Shown piece after piece: positions 50,501-63,119 of a DNA stretch of 64,000 nucleotides. The translations under genes were made by a program, and so were the position numbers. The notes beneath the pieces are model-generated. The model worked only from the letters and a program-made list of their open reading frames with translations. It was not told the origin of the DNA and searched no databases. The DNA is from Nephromyces sp. MM_2019. Taxonomy: Eukaryota > Apicomplexa > Aconoidasida > Nephromycida. The first letter of the stretch is position 1. The number at the start of each line of letters is the position of its first letter. The stretch is taken from assembly GCA_015657535.1 (NCBI GenBank), contig JADHZB010001099.1, forward strand, positions 8,650 through 72,649, in the 5' to 3' direction.

Positions 50501-50972
50501 TACTCGTCGAAGTCTCCTTTTTTTTCCGGGGAATCACCTAAAAAATTAGGCATTGGATATGTTGTTAGAGCAATAAAGCATTTAGAATTGTCATCCAAAA
50601 GAAAAGCTCTAGTATATTGAAACTTTTCAAGAGATATTTCCTATGTAAATATACGTGGATAGCCCAGTTCCAGGCAAAAAAACTTGAAGCAAATAGTCAC
50701 AATCAAACTTTTTAATTGCGTTTTTTGCGTGTTTTAGTGAAAAAAGAACTTCGAAATAGTACTTCGGACCAAAATAAAAGCTCTAAGTTTCGCAAAAGCA
50801 TAATAAAAAAGTAAATTGGCCAAAAAATTGAAATTTTTTAATAAAAAGTGAAACAGCGCCTGACTTGAGAGTGGATTGTCGAGGAAGCATATGAACACTC
50901 GAACGATATTGAGAAGCTTATACATAGTAAGGCATAGGCCGAAATAACGCAAAAAAATTGGGTAGATTTCAT
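47561..50972 (-). CDS. Secreted protein with a PH-like domain, about 13 exons
   Basis: Exons in coding order: 50865-50972, 50538-50640, 49990-50096, 49637-49745, 49414-49464, 49277-49335, 49191-49228, 48726-48779, 48533-48608, 48136-48232, 47998-48045, 47879-47926 and a doubtful last exon 47561-47649. Joins keep frame, giving about 328 aa. Exon 1 (MKSTQFFCVISAYALLCISF) is a signal peptide. Exons 3-6 (about residues 70-172) resemble a PH domain: RGFLELVLDEND, YGILGKEKLRLYSGK, IENIRLPMETID, AKLIFFKE, KRLIFFVH and the closing helix NKWINAITEA with the typical tryptophan. Then come TTFGKPKIRLNGKTIQQLKE and an acidic stretch SEEDEIIDSESEK. PH domains bind phosphoinositides or proteins; one behind a signal peptide suggests a secretory-organelle role in an apicomplexan, which is inference. 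Exon 2 could run further (SPEKKGDFDEY is open), but that breaks the phase unless another exon exists; 50295-50371 holds such a candidate. Confidence 0.7.
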
Positions 50973-53900
50973 TTTGAAAGCGCAAATAGCACAGTTTTAG
51001 TAATGGCTTGCCATATAAAACATGAAGGTTAAAAAAATTCGAACCTATCCAGAGTTTTTCCGTCCAAACAGAGTGTCAGTACACTGCATTGGAAGCAAAT
51101 TTATGAACGGAAAAATTTTGTGTATGGTTTGGCGGTACTAGCGATATATTGCTGAGCTTCCCACATAATCTTACTATTGTTGATTTTGTGATACTCAAAA
51201 TAATGCAGACACACAGAAAGTGTACAGTGAAGGATCAAAAAAATTTGTAATACTTTATAAAAAATTAAATAGGTCACCCTAATAATTTGCTTGAATGCCT
51301 TCTCGGACCATTTTTAGTGTGCTCAAAAGCTTCATATCATTGGGAGATTAGGCGAGAGGAACTTTTCAGAATTTTTAGGCAGTGAAGTAAATACTTAGAT
51401 TAGTAAGGATAAACTGCAGGAAAAAAACGTTAGCGTAAATTTCAGCTAGGTCACCTCTTATTGCGGTCTAGCAAAATCTTTAAAAGCCTCAACAAGTCGG
51501 AGCTTCGTGAGCTTAGTTTTTTTCCCCCGCAGACTTGCAACGTAGTTTCGTTTGGAAAAATTATAAAGAAGCAATGTAAGAATAAATAGGTTTGTATTTA
51601 GTTACTATGAACGAGCTTTATGTCAAGATATGACAAGTATTTGCTAGCGGTAATATCTTAGGGTTTGATCAGCTTTCTTTATTCTATATCAGGCAAAGAG
51701 CAATTAGTCTCAGTTACTAACATACAACAAAGTACAAAAATTTGTATTTTTTACGTCATCTTTGAGATAAGCAGCACTTGATGCATTCCATACAGTTCCA
51801 AAGATTGTAAGCTTGCACTTTCACCATAGGGATTATCTCAAGGCAGAAGAAAAAAAATAACGAGATGTTGATATTTATTAGCTATGACAAAAAAATGGTT
51901 GAAATCAACGCATCATCATTTAGTATATTAGGCAGAGCATGAGGATTGCATAATATTAAAAGGTACATTAGCATATTTGCAAAAACGAGCTTCTAGGCGC
52001 AGTACCAAAAAAAAATCCATACAATAGTTTTCATGAGGAGAGTACGATGCAGTATTCCAGCTGCTTAGCTCCTTATTGGAAGATCAAGACAGTAATTATA
52101 TGAAGGAAGCAGTGTGAAGCTAGCATTTCCTCCTTAACTTTTATGTGTATGTCAAGCTTATCGACTGTATGCCTATAAGGTTAAAAGACTTAACCATTAA
52201 TTTCCCGAAGAGTAAAAGTTTCGTTTACGTTAACAGGAGCTAGCAATTCTGCGCAGCACACAGCACTCAAAACTGCCGCTGGTAACTGCTGCTATGCATG
52301 TTAAGCGTATATAATTACAGTATGTTAGCAGCAGGTATCACCGTGTAGCTGAAACAAAATCCGCAAATACAAGGTGACATCGACAATATTCGCAATTTTT
52401 TGGTGCTACTCAAAGGGCTCATAGCGCTAGCTTAAGCAAACATTGTAAGCTGATGTTTTCAGATATGCTGAAAAAAATATCGTGTGTCCATCAAAAAAAG
52501 ATTTCTATGCAGCTTATTTTTGCCTTCCTTTGAAAGACCTCATCTCCGGCCCTGTAACTAATTTAGAACTTTAATTATCGGAAGAAGCTCGATTTAATTC
52601 AAATTAAATGTAGTAGTTGATTTCACACTTTACTATACCATTTATTCAATGCATGCTAGTAACTTATTTTAAATCAGGTTTATCAATACTTTGATGGGCC
52701 TGGCATATAAGCACAAGTAATGCTAGGCATGTGAACAGGAAAAATAATTTTTTTCCGCATGAAAAAAGTGGCCGTGAAAGTTTTGTTTAATACCTGCGGA
52801 GTTTGCACAACCCAAAAAATCGTTTGCATGGCCCTTTTTCGTTTAAAATTTTGCCTTGATAAGCTTGGCCTACGATAGCAAAGAAAAGTGGAAGATAGTG
52901 TAAAAATTAACCCTGAAAATAAATTAAATAGCACGGGGATACACGATTCAACGACTTCAGTTGCATATTTTACACTAAATTATAAGACTTTTAATATATA
53001 TTACCAATTAGCTTGCTGGTTTTAGTACCACCTTATGAAGCGTTTTATATCAGGTTTTGCTGTGTGTACTTCTAGGGTACCATTCTAACTGAGAAGTTTC
53101 AAGGTGACGTCGAAGCTGATCTGCAGCAGTCTGCGGAAGGTTTGAGAAACCCAAATTGTTAGATTGCCAAAATGACAGAGTGTATATGGAAGTTTAACGC
53201 TATGTTAAATGAAAAGCTATAAGAGTTATAAACCTCCGGTGAATGCTAAGTAAGAAAAAAACCTTAGAAAGACTTGCACCGGCAGATGCTATTAATGCGA
53301 TAACGTATTATATCAATAGATATTTATTGCGCAAACAATATAAGAAACTTCTATGAAATCTTCCTCGTCATTTTTATGCAACTGATAATAAGTACCATGC
53401 TGCAATGACCGACAGTTTCCGCCTACATGGAACCTAGCTATACCATTGCTACTCCGAAATTGTAGTGGATTTTCTCTATGTAGCAGCATATGCATAACCT
53501 TCAGAGATGAGAACATGCCCAACCTTGTGAACAACAGAAAGAGCATAATTGGTGTAATGGTTAAGTGGCAGCAATTCATATTCATATAAATTAGCTGGCA
53601 GCAAGACAGAAGTATTTAGCTGCAGGCTCGCTAATATACTCTGTAATACCGAAGGCCAAAGCTACATTGTGAGTGGTATAGATAACAACTTTCCCGGTAA
53701 ATTCTGCTGCAAACCGGGGGTTTAATTCATCACTTCCGTAATTTAAAGTGCTGGCGCTTAATGCTGTCAGCTAGAGCATTCTCGGTCACAATGCTGGTTA
53801 CTTTACCAGCGGGCAGGACATACCTGAACTAGTGTGTTCCATCTACCCGTGTGCATTGCGCACTTTCCACGGTTGCTAGTGTATTGAAAAGCGCTAAGAA

Positions 53901-54903
53901 ATTTACGAGTGACTCGTGTTTATATCTTGGGAAACTTTTTTCCGAAATTGTTATGTTACCTTTGTTTGACAACAACAATTACGTGCTCTTTGTTGCTCTT
54001 CTCAAATGGATTTGACAGAGTTGCGACTTTATTCCGTACCACATCTGGATTATGGTGTGCTACTGAAAGAGCTTGTACCACTCTAGCTATACTGACAATT
54101 CTTTACGTTGTGTAATAATGCGTCACCTCTACTCCCGGCAGTCTTTCTTGACAGTGTAAATCTTCGTGCTCTCCTCGTGATATTATATTTTGCTTGGCTC
54201 ATTCACCGCGTTAGCTACCACCACATGCCCCGCTGAGACTATGGTCTCGTTTGCGTTGCGCAACTTCAAATTGCACCGCCAGGATATATTTTTAATTCTC
54301 ATTCGCTTGTGTGAACTTCTGCGTAAAGTACATATATCTTAATGGGAGTAGTAGATGAAGCATGGCTACAGGTTTTACGCCCTGTTTGCATAAGAGCGTA
54401 GAAGCTATGACGTGAAATTACAAGAAAGGGTCTGCGATCCCCTGCATATGCTCATCAGCTATCGTTTTTTAGGTACCCATCTTCTGTTTTTGTTTCTGGG
54501 CATGCATGTTCCACAATGTCCTTGTCACATTGAACGCCTATCGGGTTTAGGAATGTGTGCTGCTCATATGCAGACGAATTGCTTGTACTGATGCAGTCTT
54601 GTTATTGAAAAGCAACCTCTTTGAGTGTCGGTAGTAGTAATGTTTTAACTTTAAAGCATAAATGGATTGCTTGCTGTGACATCGATGGGAGGAAATATAT
54701 ATGCATTAGCAAAAAATTGCCGCATTTCAACATTGTGAAGTGAAGTTTTCGGAACTTCGAAAGGAAATACGAGGTTATGTTTGTGTTCAGGGAGAAGAAA
54801 GTAAAAAAGGAAACGGACGCTTTCGACCCCAAATAACTGCAAATCGATCAATACCTTAAAATAGCTAGAAAGTAATAGATTTCATCAGATAAAATATCAA
54901 GAC
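50973..54903. other. Divergent intergenic interval
   Basis: About 3.9 kb lies between the starts of the PH-domain gene (-) and the TBC gene (+). Base composition becomes less extreme to the right. Frames at 52683-52934 and 53313-53585 (-) and 53909-54115 (+) show no family signature. A tRNA-like GGTGTAATGGTTA near 53551 lacks the other arms. Confidence 0.45.
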
Positions 54904-57092
54904 ATGATAGCTGATCCAGAGTTTTTTAATGTGGAGTCCGACTCCCCTCTTTTATCACGAAACAATGGCTTTTTATCTCCTGGAAAGAACAAAAAAGCCA
55001 TTGATCGTGCCATGGCATTTGCTGATCTCTTGAATTCTAACTGCGCTACTCAAACTGATGGTAAATCTAAAGAGTTACCTGATGATGTGCTACGCATATT
55101 TGAGCTAGATGCTCAACGCACCTTCTCTTCTCCAGCAAACAGAAACAACTTGGTGAGCACGCTTTCAAAAGTTTATTTCGAAATTGAAGAGGACTATCAT
55201 CAGGGTCTCGGTTTTATAGTTGCGTATCTGTTGCTTTTCCTTCCTGAAGACTGCGTAATAAAAATCGTGTCAAGCCTTCATCGGTCTAGTATGAGTGGAT
55301 ACTTCAAAGCTGCCCCTGTAACTTACGTTAGGGATGCTAGGGTGTTTTCAAAAATTTTGAAGGAGTATTTCCCTTCAGTTCATGCTAAGATCTCTCCTAC
55401 TGTTCCACCCGAAGCCTTTTGCTCCAAATGGTTTGAAAAATTAGTTAATGAAAATTTCGTTGGGGCGTTGAGCGGTACTATAGCATTATTTTGTATATTT
55501 TTCTTGACCTGTTGAATAAAAGCTTTTACTTCTTATGACTCTCAGATTCTTCTTTCGTACTAATGAGGTATATCTCTCATTACTCCTTGTAGATTGGCTT
55601 TGGAGGGCTGCGTTCTATTGTGGGCTTCCAAATAATATTTTGCTTTTTTTTTTATTCTGACCATGGTTTCGCAATATCCATTTTTTTTAAGCTTTGCGAT
55701 CGTCTCGTAACTAAATACCCAGAAGTTTTATTTAATGCTACCTTTAATTTCTGCATGATTTTCATCTCTATGTGAGTATTTTATTTTGCTACAAGATATG
55801 GCTCATAGCTTTTCGTTGCAAATTATCTTCCTTACCTCTTCCATTAGGTTTGTGGGCCTGAATGTTCATGTGCTTCCTTTTGAAGCCTTACACTTATTTT
55901 TGGAGAATTTTTTTTCAATTGGAACGGAGTATTTATTCAAATATTCTATGTCATTGATAAATCACTGCGAGCAAGATTTGCTGAAGGTGCAAGGAGCTGA
56001 GAACATCTTGCAGGTCTTAAGGCTTGATGCGAAGTTTTACTCTATTAAGAAGTTAAACGGAAGGGATTCGTTTTACTTGAAAATAGTTGAAGATGCAGTG
56101 GATTTTAATTTGGAGTAAGAAAATGGCAGAAAGCAAAATTTGTTCCGCAATTTTATACCACGATATACCTGAAGCGCATATAAACAACTTAATATGTACC
56201 GTTCTATCATATATTTCTTCAGTCTTTACAGTGGTGCATTAGCCGCTTTTTCTGTTCTTTTATGTAACATGACATATGTTGTCTTATTCTTGAACACATT
56301 CTGGTATTGGCTATCACGGAGTGGGTTCCATAAACTTCAGTAAAAATTTTACAGATTTCATTGTACTTTTTTTCAATTATAGTACGCTTCTAGTCTATAT
56401 TTGGTATTAAGTAAGAATACATTTCATTTTTCGATTTAGCAAAGTGGCTATGTTCTGCGGATGCTTGAACTGACGAATTACGTCACGGAACCCTGATCTT
56501 TTTTTAGTGCTATTCTCGACTTTAGTTGTACTGTGACCAGATAATTTTTTTTGATGCAATTGTATGCTGCTTAACTGTCTTGCAGTGATATTGATATAGA
56601 AGCTTTGAGAGTAGAAGCAACCGAGGAACTAGCGGAGGAGGCAGAACAGCGCAAACTGAACGAAGCTCGGGTATGTAGACATGTGTGCTATCTCGATAAA
56701 TTATGTTTACATTTCCTTCAACAGTGCGAGCTTATAGATGTTGGAACAGCACATTTGCTCGAAATTATTGAATTTGTCATTAAAAATATCGGAGCAGGGC
56801 TGTGCGAATATTTTGATTGGCTTCATTTTGTGAACTTATTTTATATATGAATGATGCCGTCTCTCTGATACAACGTTGCTAAGTTTGATGACTTCTATTC
56901 ACTAGTTAGTGACAGAATATATGAGTTTTATACGGTTATGGGATATGCGGAAAAGATTTTTTGTATGCTGTAATGAATAATAACTTACCTGTGTTAAATG
57001 GCTATTACTGCAGGATATACATGGCTCATTTTATGTTTTTGATACAGTTAGACGATAGCGACGATGAAATAATTTTTTCCGATGAGGAATAA
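54904..57092 (+). CDS. TBC-domain Rab GTPase-activating protein, four exons, 307 aa
   Basis: TBC proteins stimulate GTP hydrolysis by Rab GTPases in vesicle traffic. Exons 54904-55430, 55848-56114, 56586-56670 and 57048-57092 total 924 nt, in frame, ending TAA. The catalytic arginine motif is LRIFELDAQRTF (I-x-x-D-x-x-R-T, near residue 65), and the glutamine finger motif is DYHQGLGFIVAYLLLFL (Y-x-Q-G, near residue 100). The motif C-S-K-W-F, VGLNVHVLPFEALHLFLE and the FFSIG region follow, as expected for the later TBC helices. The exon 1 donor (AAATG then GTTTGA) was chosen because it rebuilds the conserved K-W-F across the join. The protein ends in a Glu/Ala-rich helix (EELAEEAEQRKLNEAR) and an acidic tail (DDSDDEIIFSDEE). 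The N-terminal 40 residues are probably unstructured. Both catalytic fingers are present, so an active GAP is likely. The target Rab cannot be told. Confidence 0.92.
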
Positions 57093-60000
57093 ACGATCGA
57101 TGAGATGCATTTAAAAAAATGAATTCAGGGAGAGTTAAGAAAGCTTAAGCTGACAAGCAGAAAAGCATTTAAAAGCTTGATGAAGCATCGTAGGCCAGAA
57201 AGTGACGCAGGCAATAATAAGTTGCACTATAGGCCGCTGTGATTATTAGGAGAAACATTGATATAATATTGCCAGATTATCTTAAGGGTAAACATTCCGA
57301 TTCATTCAGCAAGCGACCATCGTCCGAGAATTTCGGTTTCTTTTGTTAAATTTTGAGACTCCTTGAATTCTTTTGCTCTTTTTTGTCAAATGAAGAGCTC
57401 GATATCTTTCCCTTGCATGGGAATTGTTACATACTCTAGTATGTACATCACGCTATCCTTGCCATTAAATGATATACATAGGAGATTAGAGCGTTCATGG
57501 CAACACGTTTTTCCAAGGCTTTTTGCTGGGCGGTATGGTTCCATTTGGGGAATTTGAAGTTAGTGCTTTAGGGAAAGGATCCATTGCTGTATCACAATGT
57601 CACCATACTCCATTTGAAGCTTCGTGCTGACAAATGTACGGGTGCCATTTCTATGCGTGTAATGAGGATTCTATATCTGCTCTGAAATTTTTTTCGAAGG
57701 GGGCCTGCAGGAACGAGACTCAGGTGACTCTTGGTATAGGTGAATATGCGTAGGCATGTTGCTGTGTATTACTTTACAGCTGTTGAAGATCTCACCGGCT
57801 TTGGTATCCTTGAATGTTTTGCAACGATTCATAAAAACAAATTTATTATACTTGTAGTTACCATGCTAAATCATATGCACAAGGTGACACCGAAATTGTT
57901 AAGACATTAAGAGGTATCTCTGATGACCTTGCGCATTAACTGTAGTTCACCCAAACTTTGCAACTTAACTATTTAGTTGCTTTTCATCTTCTCTAGCTTA
58001 GGATGCTTCCTCCTGATTTGCAGCACGCTATACTCATATATAGCCAAATTATTTCTATAGATACGCATTTAAGAAGCTCGCGATCACTGAACGCAAATGA
58101 CATGTACTGTTTAATGCTTCTGAGGCATTCCATTTGTTGGAAAACTTTTGTGTGGTAAAGAATGAGCATAGTACCAGCACGAGAGAAACTTCCAAAAAAA
58201 TGCTTTAAAGGCGGAATGAGAATGCTCACTTCGTTATCAACTTGACCCCTAACACTAGGTTCTTCTGTAGAAAAAAAAAGGTCATGGACGAACCAGGAAT
58301 CAAAATTTTCAGGTCAGCAGTTGAATAGGATGTCGTGTTCCAACGGCCGAGTGTGAGAACTTGCATATGCATACCATGAGCAAGTTAAGCAATAAATTGG
58401 GGATTAGAAGAATGTAACTGCGCATTAAGCGCCCCGCATAGGATGTTTTGAGGTGAGCGCTTTTTTTCCTACCCGCAGATGAAGCTTACTTCTCTGTTTG
58501 AAGTAACTACTGAGTAAAAGGCCATGCGCAGTGGCGCTTAACCACCGGCATTTCTGACACTAATCAATTACTTTCTGCATTCTTGTGTGTACCAATTGAG
58601 TGAAGAAGAGAATTAATCAAAACTCTTAAAAATCGCTAAATTTAGGGATAAGAATTACTTCCTGCTGAAAGAAATGGGTATTCCTTATTTATTTGCTGTT
58701 GCGTACCCAACGACAGCGGGCGCTTCGGCCAAAAAGAGAGATTTCACCGAATTAACTATAAAAATAATCTCAGTTGACTCATGTATACCCTTCTAAAAGA
58801 TGAGTAAAACACGCTAACGAGCATGAATTGAACTTTTCCCTTAGCGCAGATACTGATTATTATAGCCGTACACCAGGTCAATTTAGCCCAGCCTTGGTAA
58901 AACAAGTACCGCATTAGACTAAATGCACGCTACGCCAGAGCCTCGTAGTTTTACTGACATTGGCTGGCATGGACAGATAATAATTAACCCAGTGGGTCAT
59001 AAGTGATATTTACGAAAGCTGGATTCGTAGAATTAAGAGGAAAGAGGCTTTCAAAGGTGTTCTGTCCGAAAGCCACTTATCAGCGAGGGTCAATTATTCT
59101 TTCAAAGAGATGTTTATAGGGCACCTTTAGCTGTAGCTCCTGTGTTGAAAAGAGCCTGCCCTCGGGTCCAATATGAACTTTCATGCGAAGCAACCAGCAT
59201 CACGACATTGGCTATATGACGAAAAACAAATGTCTAGCGCAGCTATCATGCTTCTGGATGTAGAAGGTAAAGTTACAATGAAAATGCAGAGCTATGTATA
59301 AATAAAATACCGAATTTCACTAGTAATGGAGATCGCTAGGGTCCACCTTAGGGGTAGAATGAAAGCGAAGAAGATTATGGATTTCAACACTGGAATCTAC
59401 GGAAAAATAAGGGCTGCTCAGCGCCTTCAGATTCACTCTATTTCCAAGCATTAGGCTAGATGATTCCGACGTGGGGGGGAGAGTCCAGTAAAAGCTGTGA
59501 GGTAAGACCCAAATATTGAAAAGTATCGGAGACTCATGACTACATGCACTCATCACTTAAAGTAGACCAAATCGACAAATACAAGTTTATGGCACGCAGT
59601 ACCCCCGTGGCTGCCATAAAATTCACCCAGCGAATAAGGTCAAAGCGAGCCATCAGTTTTAACGACCGCTAAGCTAGAAATAGTTGAATATGGTTCGATA
59701 TACTAATGAGGCTAACTGCTTAGCACGCAAGGCTCTCCAAGTGTCTGAACCGCTTTTTTCCACGATGAAAATACATCAGTAATTAAAAACCTCTGCGCTG
59801 TGATAAACTACACTAACGAAATGACCAGTTTTGCTCCAATTATGTAATGAAGAGGTTGTCGGTAGCAACAAAAATGAAAACAATGGTTTATCATGCCTTG
59901 AACTCCTTCCAATAGAGCAACAGTACAATACTACTAGATACAATGCACTACACCAGTTAGGAAAAAAGAGGGAATCCAGTTCATGAGCTGAAAAACTATT

Positions 60001-60417
60001 AGCTGACTACTTTTGTGGAAGCTTCGGCAAACAAGAAGCCTAATGTACAGCATGTTGTAAGACACCATGGCCAAGATTTTGGCCGAAACAAAAATAAGGG
60101 CAGTAGCAATAAGATTTTAGTGTCTATTGACAGCTGTGACTATCCAAGTTAAGCCTCCTTTTTCTGGAAATAGAATCATACCGGAAGCAATTTTTCTAAT
60201 TAAACTTTCTTCAGTGCTATGATACTACACTTCATTATGCCGAAATCGACACAGCTCAGCTTTTCTAGCGGATAAGCACAGATCTTCCCTTGATTTTTTT
60301 GAAGCTATTAAAATGGCGAAACTCCATGCTGGGGGACTATTAATAATTGAATTATTAAAGAAAATACAAACATTACAAGGGCTTCTAAAAAACACTAAGA
60401 AATAACAAGTTACCAAC
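57093..60417. other. Convergent gene-free interval
   Basis: About 3.3 kb lies between the stops of the TBC gene (+) and the U2AF gene (-). The - strand frame at 59320-59556 has balanced codon composition but no recognisable family and no clear splice partners. Nothing else is supported. Confidence 0.45.
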
Positions 60418-63119
60418 TCAAGCCTTTACTACCTTTATATTGGTTTGAGTTGACGGCGCAATCGATGGATTATAAAGGGAAGAGTGACTCATTTCAAAAT
60501 TGGGGGACGGATTGGAGAACACTCTTTGCTCGTATTTCATTTCACTAAAGTAATGGGCTTCGACGATTCTTGCAGCAAATTTTCTACCACTCAAGGCCTG
60601 AAGAAACAAAGAAAAGAAAAACAGAACAGCTGCTGGACATAAAAAATACGCCAACCTAAGACTAAACCTTTGAAAACAGCTTCCATGAAGAGCCTCTAAT
60701 CAGGCATGCAATGCTCAAGGACAACGCGAAGTCTGAGAAACGAATCTAATGGCGACTTCGCTGGCTTTTTAGCAAATGCGTGATACTGTGACCACTACAA
60801 GCAGAACATCGTAAACAAAACGAAGCAGCAGGCAATTATATTGATACGAAGGTAAGCACATACAAGCCATTTATCTTACCATACGTAAGAATATAGTGAC
60901 CGGTACCCATAACAGAGGCTTGCTTAGAGATAACACAAAAAATCGACTCTTAACTTCATAAAATTTTTCTCGAAAAAAACCATCAGCAAATGCAGAATGG
61001 CGAAAAATATCAAATCATACACATAGCGTCACACTAATATAAAGGAAAAAATCTGTTTCTTCGGGGAGCAATATCGATAGAAACGTAATCATAGACGTCG
61101 AATTAAACTTCATCTTCATGCGAAGATTTGTGGTAATTTCATGGAAAAGGCCTAGTTCAAAAGGAACGTTTTCAATAAATAAGGACTTCTAAATATTAGG
61201 CTGCTGCAGGTCAGGATATAAAACTCGCCAAGGGTACAAGAATGAAGCTGAAATTGCTACACTAACGTACAAGAGTGGTGCCAAGTATAACGGCGCAGAT
61301 CAAATAATAGATGCAGGTATGAATAATTCACTAGTAAACAAGCGGAATAGTTACCCAATATAAAAATCCGACAAACACTCATTCATACCGACCTTTCTAG
61401 CTTTCGCGGAGCCATCAGTGTTTGAGAATTCAACAAAAGCAAAACCTACACCATTTGCTTTGTCTTCTTCATCTGAATCCCCCGTTGGCCTGGGGATTTC
61501 AATGGAAGAAACAGTGCCAAATTTTGCACATTCCAGCTTGACATCTTCAACTATCTCATCGTATTCGCTATCATCGCGTAGCTAAGAAATGCAAGGAAAA
61601 CAGTATTAAACATGATAAATAAACAGTTTTCTTGGTGAGCGGAACAGCGTTAAATTAACTTCAAAAAGCAACATTAATCCATAAAAACGGGGAGAAACAC
61701 TGAAATAAATCGCATGCTTAATAAAAAATCATTCAGTGTAAAAGCACGACTAACTGCCAACGTGAGCCATACTTAGTGGCATGAGATACGCCTATATCAA
61801 ATGGAGAATAATACTTAAAATAACCTGCTAAAATCACTTTATTGTCTATTTTGTCTACATCCTTTAAGGCCTTCTAACAAGAACAAAACTTTTTGAGCTC
61901 ACCGTGAAATGCATATTGCATCGATTATAACATATCTACTGTTCCCATCAATGGCCGAATAAAATTAATATAGTTAGCAACAATTATCATAGAAATTGAG
62001 GTATAAGAGTAGAGACAGGAAAACTGTAAACTCTCCGCAAGCCTATTACAAACGTACTGGTAATATATACGATGCGCTAAAGCTATACTCCCGTATTAAT
62101 TCAGAAGAATGTTAAAAGCCATTCAATATTCGTAAGCAATGAGGTAAATACGACTGCAACGCACAGAAAAGGATGCACAAGAACTGCATAAAGAAAAAAA
62201 AAGGCACCATAAAGTGTGCTGATTGTTGGATAAACAAGCAAATTACAAAGCCCTGAAAAGCATAAAAAATACTCAATAACGAACCTCATCAGGAGATACA
62301 AGATTGCATAGCATGATAACACGCGTGGCAACTTGAGGCTTCATCAACGGGTCCCCACTTTTTATTTGCATTCTCACGTAGTCTGCCAGGAGGCCCTCGG
62401 CAACACAATCTTCAGCTTTCATTATGCGATAAGGCGTATTTTCTGACAGAATTTCCAAAGCTTGTTGCTGAGATTCATAATCCTGGAAGCTGCATATGCA
62501 CACTCCCTGATTTAACAAAGCCAAAAAACATTTTTCCGCGAGATACTTTAGAAGACTCATAGGAAAGAGAGCCAAATATATACTCACACTGGCAAGGTAC
62601 ATGCTTATATATAATAGGAAAAGTACCCCCTATTATAGTTCAGAGGCTTCCAGCAAGAGTGACAAACTAAACGTAGCACATCAGCTACGCTTCTGAATTA
62701 GCAACTCATTTGCTTATGCTCATATATAATTGTAAGAACTTAGCGGGTTGCTATTGTTAAGCAAAAGATTACAGGAAAAACAAAATGGAAAGTAGGTTTT
62801 TAGATATTCGAAATAGCTTTAGCTAAATGCTGTCTAATTTCACTATTTAAAGCAACCCAACTAGTCTATACATAAACACCCATGATCTAAAGTAAACTAT
62901 ACACAAACCGAGTGATTGAATATCGTGCGAAGGACGTAACTATATAAATTTAAGCGTTAAGAGAAAAAAGTTTACGAAGAAGTCCAACACTACCAGCGCA
63001 ATGACAAAAACTTCACAGCATACACAAAAACGCATTCCATTCAGAGAGCTAGAGAGCAATAGGGACGCTTACATACACCATTTCTTCACCGCTATACCAG
63101 CTTGGTAAGCCGCGACCCC
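60418..63119 (-). CDS. U2AF2: U2AF large subunit (U2AF65), 3' exons (partial)
   Basis: U2AF65 binds the polypyrimidine tract of introns and recruits U2 snRNP in the nucleus. Exons recognised, in coding order: 63073-63119, 62285-62506, 61393-61581 and 60418-60597 (TGA stop), joined in phase 0. The last three encode the C-terminal UHM-type RRM: ATRVIMLCNLVSPDE, then LRDDSEYDEIVEDVKLEC (acidic helix), FGTVSSIEIPRP, GFAFVEF and LSGRKFAARIVEAHYF with the R-x-F motif that binds the tryptophan of partners such as SF1. Human U2AF65 ends soon after this point; here about 35 extra residues follow. The exon with GVCICSFQDYESQQQALEIL looks like the end of RRM2. The upstream exon (GRGLPSWYSGEEMVY) would be its start, but about 30-40 residues between them are not found, so an exon is probably missing in 62507-63072. 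The RS region and RRM1 lie to the right or outside the window. Confidence 0.9.

Noticed and set aside
53520..53610. Possible tRNA (GGTGTAATGGTTA near 53551)
   Set aside because: No T-arm consensus, no anticodon stem and no pairing acceptor stem could be found around the D-loop-like motif.
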